A stretch of 42,513 nucleotides of DNA from an uncultured Anaeromyxobacter sp. (GCA_903855945.1 CAIOAK010000131.1:1-42513), one strand, 5' to 3'; shown: positions 1 through 7,534, numbered from the stretch's first letter. Translations and numbers: made by a program. Notes: generated by a model from the sequence alone, not told the origin.

Positions 1-113
1 GCGAAGGACGCAGTTCTCCGGCGCCATCCAGCCTTGCCCACCCCCCCCGCGCAGCCGGCGCCCCCCAGCGCCGCGGGCTCCACCCCGGCCCGCCGGCCTC
101 ACGGAAGGGCGCC

Positions 114-452
114 CTACAGGATACCGTCGCCCCGCTCGCCCGTACGGACCCGGACCGCATCCTCCACCGGAATCACGAAGACCTTCCCGTCCCCGATGCG
201 TCCCGTTCCAACGGCCTTCTGGACGACGTCGAGCAACCTCGGGACGAGCGAGGTCGGCACCACGAACTCGACCTTCAGCTTCGGCCGGTACTGGATCTCG
301 TACTCGGAGCCCCGGTACATCTCCCCGTGCCCCCTCTGCCGCCCGAAGCCCTTCACCTCGGTGATGGTCAGTCCGTCGACCCCCCAGACGAGGAGCGCGT
401 TCTTCAGGGTCTCCAGCCGCGACGGCTGGATGACGGCTTCGATCCGGGTCAA
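114..452 (-). CDS. glnB: Nitrogen regulatory protein P-II
   Basis: A 112-residue PII signalling protein, full length for the family. PII trimers sense ATP/ADP and 2-oxoglutarate and bind partners such as ammonium channels or nitrogen-assimilation enzymes. The sequence shows the family core: TEVKGFGRQRGH at 31-42, then the T-loop with YRGSEY, whose Tyr51 is the residue uridylylated in proteobacterial GlnB, and near the C-terminus the GTGRIGDGKVFV segment of the B-loop and the RVRTGE motif. The start is TTG at 452, chosen because a perfect GGAGGTG Shine-Dalgarno lies a few bases upstream and the family N-terminus begins there. No amtB, glnA or glnD is adjacent, so GlnB and GlnK cannot be told apart by context. 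Family assignment is very secure; the exact paralogue is not. Confidence 0.95.
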   Translation of the reverse strand: MTRIEAVIQPSRLETLKNALLVWGVDGLTITEVKGFGRQRGHGEMYRGSEYEIQYRPKLKVEFVVPTSLVPRLLDVVQKAVGTGRIGDGKVFVIPVEDAVRVRTGERGDGIL

Positions 453-505
453 GGTCCACCTCCGAGGGTTGAGACTGCAAGGGACGCGCCGCCCCGCGCC
501 CGCCC

Positions 506-555
506 GCCCGTGCGCGATTCACGGGCTCCCGCGCCGCCCGTGCCCGGTTATCGGG
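506..555 (-). terminator. Two GC-rich hairpins after the 589-residue gene
   Basis: A perfect 7-base inverted repeat (GCCCGTG at 506-512, CACGGGC at 520-526) and a second one (GCCCG around 541-545, CGGGC at 551-555) lie between the stop of the minus-strand gene ending at 598 and the PII gene. There is no T-run, so this is a weak terminator or attenuator call. It could also act in the 5' leader of the PII gene. Confidence 0.3.
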
Positions 556-597
556 CGACGGGTGCGCGGATCCGGGCAGGTCCGGGTTCTGTGACGA

Positions 598-2367
598 TCA
601 GGCGATGTCCAGCCAGGTGAACCACACCGGATGGTGGGTCTTGTACCACTCGAGAATCTTCCGGATGGCCTGCTGCTTCTCGCGCGGCATCACCTTCTCG
701 TCGACCCGGTCGAAGTGGACCTTGATCCGGTCGCCGTCGTGGTCGAGGGCCTGGGAGAACATGGTCTGGAGCTCGTTGCGGATGCGCCCCGAGTCGGAGA
801 TCTTCACCGCCCGCTTCGTGTGGTCCACGCCGGACAGGAAGCGGACGAGCAGCGGGCTGAAGACGTGGCGCTGCTGCTCGAAGGTCTCCATGAGACGGAA
901 CGTGAACGTGATGTAGGAGGAGGCGTTGCGCGTGGCCAGGCGCGTGGTGACCTTGTAGACCCCCTCGCGCACCTTCTCGACCCCCTTGGTGCCGGTGTAC
1001 GGGTCGTCGCACATGTAGCCGATGGCGGCGAGCACGCCCCAGTGCTTCTCCGGGAGGAAGGCGTCGGCGCGCAGGACCGCCTTGCCCATGGGCACGTTGC
1101 AGGCCCGGGCGTCCCGGATGGCCTCGGCGTAGTCGGCCACCGCCTCGTCGGTGATCTCCTGCCCCACGGCGATGGCCCGGACCTGCGCCGCGAAGTCCGG
1201 CGCGTCCGGGGAGAGTTGCATGAGCTTGGCCTCCTGGTCGCAGGGGAGGTCGAAGCTGGGCGAGAAGACCGCCATGCTCGTCGAGACCTCCAGCACCTCG
1301 TCGAGGCTGGAGGCCTGCATCGCCTCGGCGCTGGCCGCGTAGCCGTCGCAGAGGAACACGTGGGGTGCCCCGGAGGCGTCCTTCCAGCTCCCCACCAGGA
1401 AGGAGGGAGCATAGGTGCCCGAATCGGTGAACACCTCGATGCCCGAGGGGGCCTTCCATCCGTCGTCCAGGAGGTGGGCGCCGGTGGCCGTCCACTCGGC
1501 CCAGAGCTTCCCGAGCCGCTTCACCCGGCTCTTCCCGCGCAGCGTCCACACGTGGACGTGGTCGGAACGGATGCCCGGGTAGGTGGCCTGGATGACCTCC
1601 ATCACCTTGGCGCGCGGGGTGCGGTAGTCGAGCAGCACCGCGACCTCCTCCGCCTTCCGGGCCACGGCGCGCGGGACGGTGAGGCAACCCATGTACGACT
1701 CGTACGGGCGAGAGATGGTGAGCGGCGAGTCGAAGAGGTGGAAGACCACCATCGGCCCGGTGGGCTTGCCCTCGGCGAAGCGCGAGGTGTTCTCCAGGGT
1801 GTCGACGGCCGCGCCCCAGATGGTGATGCCCCGGCTCTTCAGCCAGCCGTGGAACTGGTCGAAGGTGTGGCCGGGCTCGTTCAGCAGGCGGCGCACCCGG
1901 CGGTCGACCGTCATGGCGACCTCGGGGCGCGCGTAGACGCGCCCGAAGCCGAGGAGCGGGTTGGCGCCCATCTCCGGGGTCTCGCCGGCCTTCGGCATGA
2001 GACCCTCGCCGAGGCTCACCATGATGGCGTGGTTCTCGGGCAGGGTGCGGGTGAGGTACCAGAGCCCCTCGCTCATCACGTAGGCGCTGATGGCGTCGGC
2101 ACCCTTCTTCACCTGGTTGTAGACGTACTTGTCCTTGCCGGCGCCCTCGCCGAACCCGCCGTAGAGCTTGGTGCCGAGCGCGGTGGCCGCCGCGGTGACG
2201 GCCAGGTTGCGGGCGATTCCACGCGGCGTGAAGGTATGGGAGGAGACCGGCTCGGCCTGGGAGCGATCGACCTGGACGTCATCCAGCCAGAGGTGGAAGC
2301 GACCCAGCACGGGACGGCTGTCGAAGGCCCACTGCGCGATCAGGTTTCGCTTTTCGATTTCGTTCAT
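598..2367 (-). CDS. Conserved-looking 589-residue protein of unknown function
   Basis: A long, cleanly coding frame (589 residues) with strong G/C third positions. I do not recognise the family. There is no convincing signal peptide; a short Ala-rich hydrophobic stretch occurs near residues 50-65 but is not clearly a membrane helix. The protein looks soluble, with many aromatic/charged alternations, a run near 345-365 containing CDGYAASAEAM, and a Lys/Arg-rich C-terminal tail ending in WYKTHHPVWFTWLDIA. The start ATG at 2367 is preceded by GGGGG and by a TAGACT -10-like box nine bases upstream. It is divergent from the HExxH membrane protein at 2410. A shared promoter region of only about 40 bases suggests co-expression but gives no function. 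Confidence 0.85.
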   Translation of the reverse strand: MNEIEKRNLIAQWAFDSRPVLGRFHLWLDDVQVDRSQAEPVSSHTFTPRGIARNLAVTAAATALGTKLYGGFGEGAGKDKYVYNQVKKGADAISAYVMSEGLWYLTRTLPENHAIMVSLGEGLMPKAGETPEMGANPLLGFGRVYARPEVAMTVDRRVRRLLNEPGHTFDQFHGWLKSRGITIWGAAVDTLENTSRFAEGKPTGPMVVFHLFDSPLTISRPYESYMGCLTVPRAVARKAEEVAVLLDYRTPRAKVMEVIQATYPGIRSDHVHVWTLRGKSRVKRLGKLWAEWTATGAHLLDDGWKAPSGIEVFTDSGTYAPSFLVGSWKDASGAPHVFLCDGYAASAEAMQASSLDEVLEVSTSMAVFSPSFDLPCDQEAKLMQLSPDAPDFAAQVRAIAVGQEITDEAVADYAEAIRDARACNVPMGKAVLRADAFLPEKHWGVLAAIGYMCDDPYTGTKGVEKVREGVYKVTTRLATRNASSYITFTFRLMETFEQQRHVFSPLLVRFLSGVDHTKRAVKISDSGRIRNELQTMFSQALDHDGDRIKVHFDRVDEKVMPREKQQAIRKILEWYKTHHPVWFTWLDIA

Positions 2368-2376
2368 GGGACCCCC

Positions 2377-2382
2377 AGTCTA
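2377..2382 (-). promoter_or_regulatory. -10 box (TAGACT) for the 589-residue gene
   Basis: TAGACT on the minus strand ends nine bases before the ATG at 2367, fitting the short- or no-leader promoters seen at several other genes here. No clear -35 hexamer is visible. On the plus strand of the same gap TAATCC (2381-2386) could serve the divergent gene. Confidence 0.35.
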
Positions 2383-2409
2383 ATCCAAGTTTTCGTGGTA
2401 GAGGCGGAA

Positions 2410-3186
2410 GTGGTGCACGAATCCCTCCGAGGCTCTGGCTGGGTCCTGGCGGCGGCGCTGGCATGGCTCGCTGCGGCAAAGGCGGCTGCCCAGGAGGGGC
2501 CGGTGGCTGGCCCCCCTGCGGCCTCCCCCCCGGCCACCGACCTCTCCACCCCCACCGCCCTGGTCTCCCCGGCGCCCGAGGGTTGGCCCGAGTTCACCGG
2601 GGTCACCTTCGGGTCGGTGGCCCTCACCGCCGCCGGGTTCGTCTCCGCCTTCGCCGTCCACGAGGCCTGCCACCTCGTCACCAACCTCTCGATGGCCAAC
2701 GTCCCCACGCTGGAACCCGTTCGCTTCGCGGGGGCCATCCCCTTCTTCGCGGTCTCCCCGAACGTCCAGTGCCGGGACGGCTCCTGCACGAAGCGGAGCG
2801 GGGAGCCCTTCTGGCCGGGACCGCGGGGCTACGGTTTCATCGTCACCTCGGGGATCCTCTGCCAGGAGATCACCGACGAGATCATCCTCACCGAGCACCC
2901 CCGGATCCGCCAGGAGTCCGAGCCGTTCCTGAAGGGGATGCTCCTCTTCAACACCGCCACCTCGCTGGCCTACGGCATCGCCAACCTCACCGGGATCGAG
3001 CCCCCCGAGGGGGACCTCCGCGGATTCGAGCAGGCGACGGGGTCGCCCCGGGGGGTCCTGGCAGCCCTCGTGCTCGGAACGGCCGCGCTCGACATCGCCC
3101 GCTACTTCCTGCCGGACGCCACCTGGCTCCCCTGGGTGAGCAGGGGGTCGAAGGCGGTCACCCTGGGATTCGTGATCGCCTACTGA
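2410..3186 (+). CDS. Membrane protein with HExxH motif (putative membrane metalloprotease-like)
   Basis: About 258 residues. The N-terminus carries a hydrophobic signal or anchor (residues about 11-27), then a Pro/Ala-rich linker (28-60), then a hydrophobic segment (66-84) that ends in the zinc-metallopeptidase signature HEACH at about 84-88. Further hydrophobic helices follow around 140-155, 190-200 and 215-235. The HExxH motif at the end of a membrane helix recalls intramembrane site-2-type proteases, but I do not see the second conserved motif (NPDG/LDG) of that family, so protease activity is inference. Two cysteines at about 121 and 126 could pair outside the membrane. Start choice: tandem GTG at 2410/2413 behind GAGGCGG; an upstream in-frame GTG at 2395, eight bases after TAATCC, is also possible. 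Divergent from the gene ending at 2367. Confidence 0.75.
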   Translation: MVHESLRGSGWVLAAALAWLAAAKAAAQEGPVAGPPAASPPATDLSTPTALVSPAPEGWPEFTGVTFGSVALTAAGFVSAFAVHEACHLVTNLSMANVPTLEPVRFAGAIPFFAVSPNVQCRDGSCTKRSGEPFWPGPRGYGFIVTSGILCQEITDEIILTEHPRIRQESEPFLKGMLLFNTATSLAYGIANLTGIEPPEGDLRGFEQATGSPRGVLAALVLGTAALDIARYFLPDATWLPWVSRGSKAVTLGFVIAY

Positions 3187-3202
3187 ACCGCGCGCGGCGG
3201 GA

Positions 3203-4540
3203 TCAGGGGATGACGAAGCCCAGCACCGACAGCATGATCCCGCCCTGGACGACCAGCGCCGCCGCCGCGAGGAACATCGGCGCGCGCCCGGCCCCGCGGA
3301 GGAAGCCGGCGGCGGAGATCGCGAACGGGACGGCGAGGAAGATCCAGAGCCGCGTCACCTCCCCCCGGTTCCTGCCCAGGAGGTCCACCGCCACGACCGA
3401 CGCGAGTCCCACCGCTCCCATCCAGGTGGCGGGGTCGCGGAGCGATCGGCGCAGGGCAAGACCCCATCCCACCGCGACGACCACGGGGGCTCCGAGCGTG
3501 AGGAAGAACTCCGCCAGGTTGGCCACCACCCAGGTGGCGTAGGGGCGCCCCGCCCACTCGTTGAACCGGGCGGCCTCGGCAGTGACACGGCCGAGCTGTC
3601 GGAACGTGTCGAACCCGGTCGTGATCTGGAGGAGGAGCGCCCCCGCGACCACCGTCACGGCCGCCACGACCGAACCGGTGGCGATTCGAGCCGTTCCGGT
3701 GCGCCCCGCCGCGCGGTCCGCGACCGCAACGGCCAGGAAGACCAGCCCGAGGCCGAAGGGCGTCGGGTCGAGAAGGAGCCCCATGAGGAGCGCGAGGCCG
3801 GCGGCGATGGCGAGCCCCTGACTCCGGCCGCGCAGGTAGCGGATCCAGAGCCAGAGGGCGAGCATCACCGGCAGCGGCGCCACGCCGTTCAGGATCGGAG
3901 CGAACACGAGCCGCGGCGGGAGGAGGACGTAGAGGGCCATCGCACCGACCGCTGCCTCCCGGTCCTCCAGGACCTCGAGCGCCACGAGCAGCACGAGCAC
4001 CCCGACCAGGTTCGCGAGCAGCAGGATCGCGACCGCCATCGCCTCGGGCGAGGAGGTGAAGACGTGCATGGCCCGGAAGATCAGGTACTTCCCGGGCATG
4101 TTTCCCTGGGCATGCAGCGGCAGCCGCGGGGCGATGGCCTCGTAGCCTCGAAGGAGCGTGGCCGTGTCGTACCGGAGCGCCGCCGAGAAATAGGAGGTGG
4201 CAGCGTCGCTCCGGACGATGGCGCCGAGCGCGAACGGGGAGAGTCGCCAGAGCAGGAGTTGCAGCGCCGTCCCGCCCCCCAGGAGAAGGAGGGACGCAGC
4301 GGTGAGCGACCGTCCGGCGACACGGAGCGCGCCCGCCAGGAGGAGCGCGGCGGCGGCCCCGGCCGCGAGGGAGGCGAGGAGCGCGTCCCACCGGAGCAGG
4401 GAGACGTATGGATAGACCCATCGCCCCGGGAACGAGCCGACCACGAGCGCGTGGCGGGCGAAGAGCGCGCAGGCGGCGGCCGAGACGAGCACGAGGAGCC
4501 AGCCGATCGCCTTGGACCGTCGGTCGGCGTCGCCGTTCAC
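3203..4540 (-). CDS. Polytopic membrane protein, glycosyltransferase family 39-like
   Basis: A 445-residue membrane protein with about 10-12 hydrophobic helices. A soluble-looking loop follows the first three helices and contains AIAPRLPLHAQGNMPGKYL, reminiscent of the first loop in GT39/ArnT/PMT-type glycosyltransferases, which use lipid-linked sugars to glycosylate lipids or proteins at the periplasmic face. The helix pattern and the RYLRG loop fit that fold, but the paired acidic catalytic residues are not obvious, so the family is tentative. The GTG start at 4540 was chosen because a TACACT -10 box lies exactly 6 bases upstream, implying a leaderless mRNA; a longer frame from 4612 lacks coding character. 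It converges with the gene ending at 3186. Confidence 0.7.
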   Translation of the reverse strand: MNGDADRRSKAIGWLLVLVSAAACALFARHALVVGSFPGRWVYPYVSLLRWDALLASLAAGAAAALLLAGALRVAGRSLTAASLLLLGGGTALQLLLWRLSPFALGAIVRSDAATSYFSAALRYDTATLLRGYEAIAPRLPLHAQGNMPGKYLIFRAMHVFTSSPEAMAVAILLLANLVGVLVLLVALEVLEDREAAVGAMALYVLLPPRLVFAPILNGVAPLPVMLALWLWIRYLRGRSQGLAIAAGLALLMGLLLDPTPFGLGLVFLAVAVADRAAGRTGTARIATGSVVAAVTVVAGALLLQITTGFDTFRQLGRVTAEAARFNEWAGRPYATWVVANLAEFFLTLGAPVVVAVGWGLALRRSLRDPATWMGAVGLASVVAVDLLGRNRGEVTRLWIFLAVPFAISAAGFLRGAGRAPMFLAAAALVVQGGIMLSVLGFVIP

Positions 4541-4546
4541 AGGAGC

Positions 4547-4552
4547 AGTGTA
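4547..4552 (-). promoter_or_regulatory. -10 box (TACACT) for a leaderless GTG start
   Basis: On the minus strand TACACT is followed by 6 bases and then the GTG at 4540. Transcription starting seven bases after the box would begin at the start codon itself. No strong -35 is seen. Confidence 0.5.
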
Positions 4553-4602
4553 GCGGGGCGGGTGGCCCGCGTCGCGGGGGGAGTGTGTGCGGCCGTATGG
4601 CG

Positions 4603-4617
4603 CCGGGGTCACCCCGG
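4603..4617 (-). terminator. Hairpin after the response regulator gene
   Basis: CCGGGG TCA CCCCGG is a perfect 6-base stem with a three-base loop, about 45 bases past the stop of the minus-strand receiver gene and upstream of the next gene's promoter. No T-tract follows, so it may be a weak or Rho-assisted terminator. Confidence 0.4.
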
Positions 4618-4660
4618 TCGCCGGTCCCGCGAACGGCGCAGTGCCACCCGGATCTGCCCG

Positions 4661-5110
4661 CTACGCAACCTTCACGGACGGAGCGAAGCCCGGGCTCGCA
4701 CCGACCCAGTCGAGGATGCGCCGCTCGGACCGCTCCCGCTCCAGGTCGTCCACGGCGAGGCAGACCGCCAGCCGGACCGCGACGGGATCGAAGGGTTTCT
4801 CGATGAACCGGAAGACGTTGGCCTGGTTGATCGCGGCGAGGGCCAGGGAGACATCGACCTTCCCCGAGACCAGGATCCGTCGAGGCTCGGGCATGTGGTC
4901 CCGCATGGAGGTCAGGAGCGAGAGCCCCGAGAGGCCAGGCAAGACGTGGTCGGACACGACGACATCCACCTGGTCGGTGCGCAGGACGGCGAGCGCGCTG
5001 GGCACATCTCCGGCGAACGAGAGCGTGTAGCCGAGCCCCTCGAGCGATTCGGCCACCGCGTTCCGGAAGAATGCGTCGTCGTCGACGATGAGGATGTGCG
5101 CGCCGGCCAT
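4661..5110 (-). CDS. Single-domain response regulator (CheY-like receiver)
   Basis: A 149-residue receiver domain with a short C-terminal extension and no DNA-binding or enzymatic output domain. It shows the acidic pocket VDDD near residues 8-11, the phospho-acceptor Asp in VVSDHVLPG near 51-59, the switch Ser in LVSGK with its Lys, and the FRFIEKPFD segment of beta5-alpha5. Such proteins usually relay phosphate to, or modulate, a partner. The ATG at 5110 was chosen over an upstream in-frame ATG at 5248 because GGGAGGT sits just before it and the receiver fold begins at AHILIVDDD. Its neighbour upstream is a PilT-family ATPase in the same orientation, so a link to surface motility is plausible but not shown. 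The 5' leader contains two inverted repeats. Confidence 0.9.
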   Translation of the reverse strand: MAGAHILIVDDDAFFRNAVAESLEGLGYTLSFAGDVPSALAVLRTDQVDVVVSDHVLPGLSGLSLLTSMRDHMPEPRRILVSGKVDVSLALAAINQANVFRFIEKPFDPVAVRLAVCLAVDDLERERSERRILDWVGASPGFAPSVKVA

Positions 5111-5128
5111 GACCGACCTCCCTGCTCC

Positions 5129-5168
5129 TTGCCGTCCCTGGACGGCAAATCGATGGATATCACCATCG
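5129..5168 (-). promoter_or_regulatory. Two adjacent inverted repeats in the response-regulator leader
   Basis: TTGCCGTCC CT GGACGGCAA (5129-5148) is a perfect 9-base inverted repeat with a two-base centre. It is followed at once by CGATGG (5151-5156) and CCATCG (5163-5168) around a six-base spacer. Both sit between the Shine-Dalgarno (about 5116-5121) and the AT-richer upstream DNA. The first has the form of a dimeric repressor operator; either could be an RNA hairpin affecting ribosome access. Confidence 0.45.
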
Positions 5169-5248
5169 GAGGGGTCGATTCGAGGAATTGATGACAAATT
5201 CTTACGGCAGAAACGTGTAGGTACATGTGCGATACCCTGTCGATTCAC

Positions 5249-6457
5249 TCATTTTCCGGTCCGCTCCAGCTCGTCGAGGATGCGGGCGAGGTCCTCATCG
5301 GACGAGGAGATCTCGAGCACGCCCTCCTGCGTACGGGAAGTGGCCGGGGCAGGAGGAGTCGCGGTGCGCCGGTCCGGCATCCTCCGGGGACTCGGGCCTA
5401 CCGCCGCCTCGGAATACCCGGCCGCTTCGCGCCCCTCCCCTTCCCGCGCGACCGGCTCCGGGCCGGGAACGTACCAGTCGGTCCTCCGCTCCAGCCACTC
5501 GCGGTAGCGGGCGAAGGTGAAGCAGCCGTCGGCCGCCCCGGTCTCGAGCGCGGTCGCGATCTTGAAGAATTGCGCCTGGCGCACCATGGCCTTCACCGCC
5601 TGGTTCGCGACGAGCACCTCGCACTCGGGTGCGCGCAAGTTGCGCTCCGGGAACCAGCGAAGACGCTGGCAGACGACGCCCACCAGGCAGTCGGCGAGCT
5701 GGGTGGCGATGCCCGCCTGGATCTCCGCCGGGAAAGCCCCGACGATCCGCTGCAGCGCCTCGGCGGCGGAGGAGGAGTGGACGGTGGTGAGGACGAGGTG
5801 GCCCGTCTCCGCGGCGGAGAGCGTGAGGCGCATCGTCTCGGCGTCGCGGAGCTCACCCACCACGAGGACGTCGGGGTCCTCGCGCATGGCGTCGTAGAGC
5901 CCCTGCTCGAAGCTCGGCGTGTCTCGCCCCACCTCGCGCTGCCGGATGAAGGAGAGTCGGGGCGTGAGCACGTACTCGATGGGCGACTCGAGCGTGACGA
6001 CGTGGCGCGACTCCCGGAGGTTCAGCTCCTGCACCAGCGCGGCGAGCGTGCTCGACTTCCCCGAGCCGGTGGGGCCGCACACGATGACGAGCCCGTGGTG
6101 CGGCTCGACGAGGCGAGAGAGATCGGACCGTAGGTTCAGCCGCTCCAGCGTCGCCTGCGCGGCGGGCAGGAATCGGATGGCCATCCCCACGCCCCGGGCC
6201 GTGCAGAGGACGTTCACCCTGCAGCGGGCCCCGCCCAGGCTCCGGGCCACGTCGGCCGACCTGCGCTCCAGGAAGTCGGGCCAGCGGTCCTCGCCCACGA
6301 GCTCGCGCGCCGCCTCGAGAAGCTCCCGCGCCCCGACCGGCGCGCCCATCGACTGCAGCTGCCCGCGGACACGGGCGCTGGGCGGCAATCCCGCCTCGAG
6401 GTGGAGGTCGCTCGCCCCGATCTCGCGGGCGGCGGTGAGGAGCGAGGGAAGGTCCAT
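5249..6457 (-). CDS. PilT/PilU-family type IV pilus retraction ATPase
   Basis: A 402-residue secretion-type ATPase of the PilT branch, hexameric motors that depolymerise type IV pili for twitching motility. The N-terminal PAS-like domain contains the GASDLHL signature (14-20). Walker A is GPTGSGKS (128-135), the Asp box includes LESPIEYV, and Walker B is DPDVLVVGELRD (about 194-205). The His box is HLVLTTVHSSSAAEAL (220-235), and the CVGVVCQRL-like segment follows. The C-terminus extends about 50 residues beyond typical PilT as a low-complexity tail rich in Pro/Arg/Glu, ending in a short acidic helix. Start: ATG at 6457 behind GGAGTGG; an upstream ATG at 6493 adds 12 Arg-rich residues not typical of the family. 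No pilin or pilB/pilC is adjacent, so this is probably one of several paralogues. Confidence 0.88.
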   Translation of the reverse strand: MDLPSLLTAAREIGASDLHLEAGLPPSARVRGQLQSMGAPVGARELLEAARELVGEDRWPDFLERRSADVARSLGGARCRVNVLCTARGVGMAIRFLPAAQATLERLNLRSDLSRLVEPHHGLVIVCGPTGSGKSSTLAALVQELNLRESRHVVTLESPIEYVLTPRLSFIRQREVGRDTPSFEQGLYDAMREDPDVLVVGELRDAETMRLTLSAAETGHLVLTTVHSSSAAEALQRIVGAFPAEIQAGIATQLADCLVGVVCQRLRWFPERNLRAPECEVLVANQAVKAMVRQAQFFKIATALETGAADGCFTFARYREWLERRTDWYVPGPEPVAREGEGREAAGYSEAAVGPSPRRMPDRRTATPPAPATSRTQEGVLEISSSDEDLARILDELERTGK

Positions 6458-6512
6458 GAGTCCACTCCTAGCGCGGCGCCGGCCGGCGGTCACGCGCGAA
6501 GCCTCACCGCGC

Positions 6513-6518
6513 TACAGT
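6513..6518 (+). promoter_or_regulatory. -10 box (TACAGT) of the decayed channel gene
   Basis: TACAGT ends 7 bases before the ATG at 6526, the same short spacing as at other genes in the window, so the promoter of this broken gene appears preserved. Confidence 0.4.
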
Positions 6519-6525
6519 CCCCCAC

Positions 6526-7006
6526 ATGCCCGCCCCGACCCCCGACACCGCCCTGCAACTCGTGGAGGACGTCAACTCGGCGCTCCCGATCCTCCAGATC
6601 CTGCCGTTCCCGGATCTCGTCCTCGGAGGAACGCTCCTCGTGCTCATCGTCATCCTGCACGGATTCCTCATGCGCTGGATCCAGGCCCACGTGATCCGGC
6701 GCGAGCAGGCCCTCCGTCTGGAGCGCGGCGCTCAAGTACACGCGCCTGTTCCCCACCTGGGAATCGGCGAGCTACTACGCTGCCAACACCTACACCACCC
6801 TCGGCTACGGCTCCCGGATGCTCCCGGAGCAATGGCGGATGGTGGGCCCCATCATGGCCATCTCGCGGCTCTTCACGTTCGGCTGGACCGGCAGCGTCCT
6901 CGTCGACGTGGTAGGGCGGATGGGCCGGGTCAAGGAACTGATCCACCAGGCCGCAGCCACATCGCGGTCTGGTCGGCCTGGTACACCCGCGACTCCCCCT
7001 GCGTGA
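6526..7006 (+). pseudogene. Decayed ion channel (Ion_trans_2 / two-pore-type potassium channel) with internal deletion and frameshift
   Basis: The first about 65 codons (frame of 6526) encode a membrane helix ending HGFLMRWIQAHVIRRE. From about 6722 the homology continues in the +1-shifted frame as VWSAALKYTRLFPTW, then AANTYTTLGYGSRMLPEQW and a last helix ISRLFTFGWTGSVL. TTLGYG is the potassium-selectivity-filter-like motif of Ion_trans_2 channels. In intact relatives, as I recall them, another helix separates these two parts, so a deletion removed it and shifted the frame near 6720. The shifted frame stops at 7006, but its last about 15 codons (after VKELIHQ) look non-native and overlap a second, minus-strand remnant. 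A functional channel is unlikely. A sequencing indel alone would not restore the missing helix. Confidence 0.65.
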
Positions 7007-7125
7007 ACTCGAAGCCGTAACGCACCAGGATGCGGTTCGCGCCCCGTCGCACCATCGTGGACCAGCCCCGGAGCAGGAGCGGGAGCCCCAGCGAAGCGAG
7101 CTCGATCGAGTCGCCTTCGGCCCCG
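6930..7125 (-). pseudogene. 3' remnant of a minus-strand gene, possibly hot-dog dehydratase/thioesterase-like
   Basis: About 60 codons with good third-position bias and protein-like composition, containing LLRGWSTMVRRGANR, LVRYGFEFTQGE and VYQADQTAMWL, then a stop at 6930. The frame has no start or upstream homology: it runs into the cytochrome c gene antisense and loses coding character above about 7125. The ending vaguely resembles the last strands of hot-dog-fold acyl dehydratases, which is a weak guess. It overlaps the tail of the channel pseudogene, consistent with one deletion having joined the 3' parts of two convergent genes. Confidence 0.3.
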
Positions 7126-7171
7126 CCTGTGCGCCAGCCGGCGGGAGGCGCGTCGCGACGAGCTGCCCTGC

Positions 7172-7429
7172 CTACTTGAGGCCGGACACGAACTTCGCCA
7201 CCGCGGCGGCGTCGTCGATCTTCACGGGCTTCATCTTGCCCTTGCCGTCGTTGATCGCCTTCAGGACGTCGGCCTCCTTGGTCCCCTTGATGGAGGCCTT
7301 GTGCATGGCGCCGCCGGCGCCGTCGGCCCCGTGGCACATGGCGCACTTGGCCTTGAATGTGGCGGCGGCGTCGGCGTAGGCGGAGCTGGCGAAGGCGGCG
7401 AGGGCGGCGGCAACGAGGAGGCGCTTCAT
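7172..7429 (-). CDS. Small monohaem c-type cytochrome
   Basis: An 85-residue class I cytochrome c precursor. A Sec signal peptide (about 1-19, ending SAYA) is followed by the haem-binding CAMCH at 29-33 and a distal Met in GKGKMKPVK as the likely sixth ligand. It would be a soluble periplasmic electron carrier of about 7 kDa plus haem, the size of cytochrome c551/c5-type proteins. The ATG at 7429 begins the signal peptide; an earlier in-frame ATG would add 21 unrelated residues. A small hairpin (CCTT/AAGG, 7439-7450) lies over the possible ribosome-binding region. No oxidase or reductase partner is adjacent. Confidence 0.92.
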   Translation of the reverse strand: MKRLLVAAALAAFASSAYADAAATFKAKCAMCHGADGAGGAMHKASIKGTKEADVLKAINDGKGKMKPVKIDDAAAVAKFVSGLK

Positions 7430-7452
7430 GTTCAGGAGCCTTTCGGAAGGAG

Positions 7453-7467
7453 GCGGCCAGGGGCCGC
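7453..7467 (-). terminator. GCGGCC hairpin between membrane protein and cytochrome genes
   Basis: GCGGCC AGG GGCCGC is a perfect 6-base stem with a three-base loop, in the 105-base gap after the minus-strand gene ending at 7535. No T-run follows, so the call is tentative. Confidence 0.3.
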
Positions 7468-7534
7468 TCAAGTGAGCCGCAGAACTTTCCACGGATGGGG
7501 CGCCATGTCGAGCCTGCTCTCGCTCCTCGACGCA

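Noticed and set aside
631-2409. Very long open plus-strand frame opposite the 589-residue gene
   Set aside because: High GC removes stop codons in shadow frames; its translation is repetitive Gly/Val/Leu/His/Arg with no family-like motif. Only the part after about 2395 shows a signal peptide and membrane helices and is kept as the HExxH protein.
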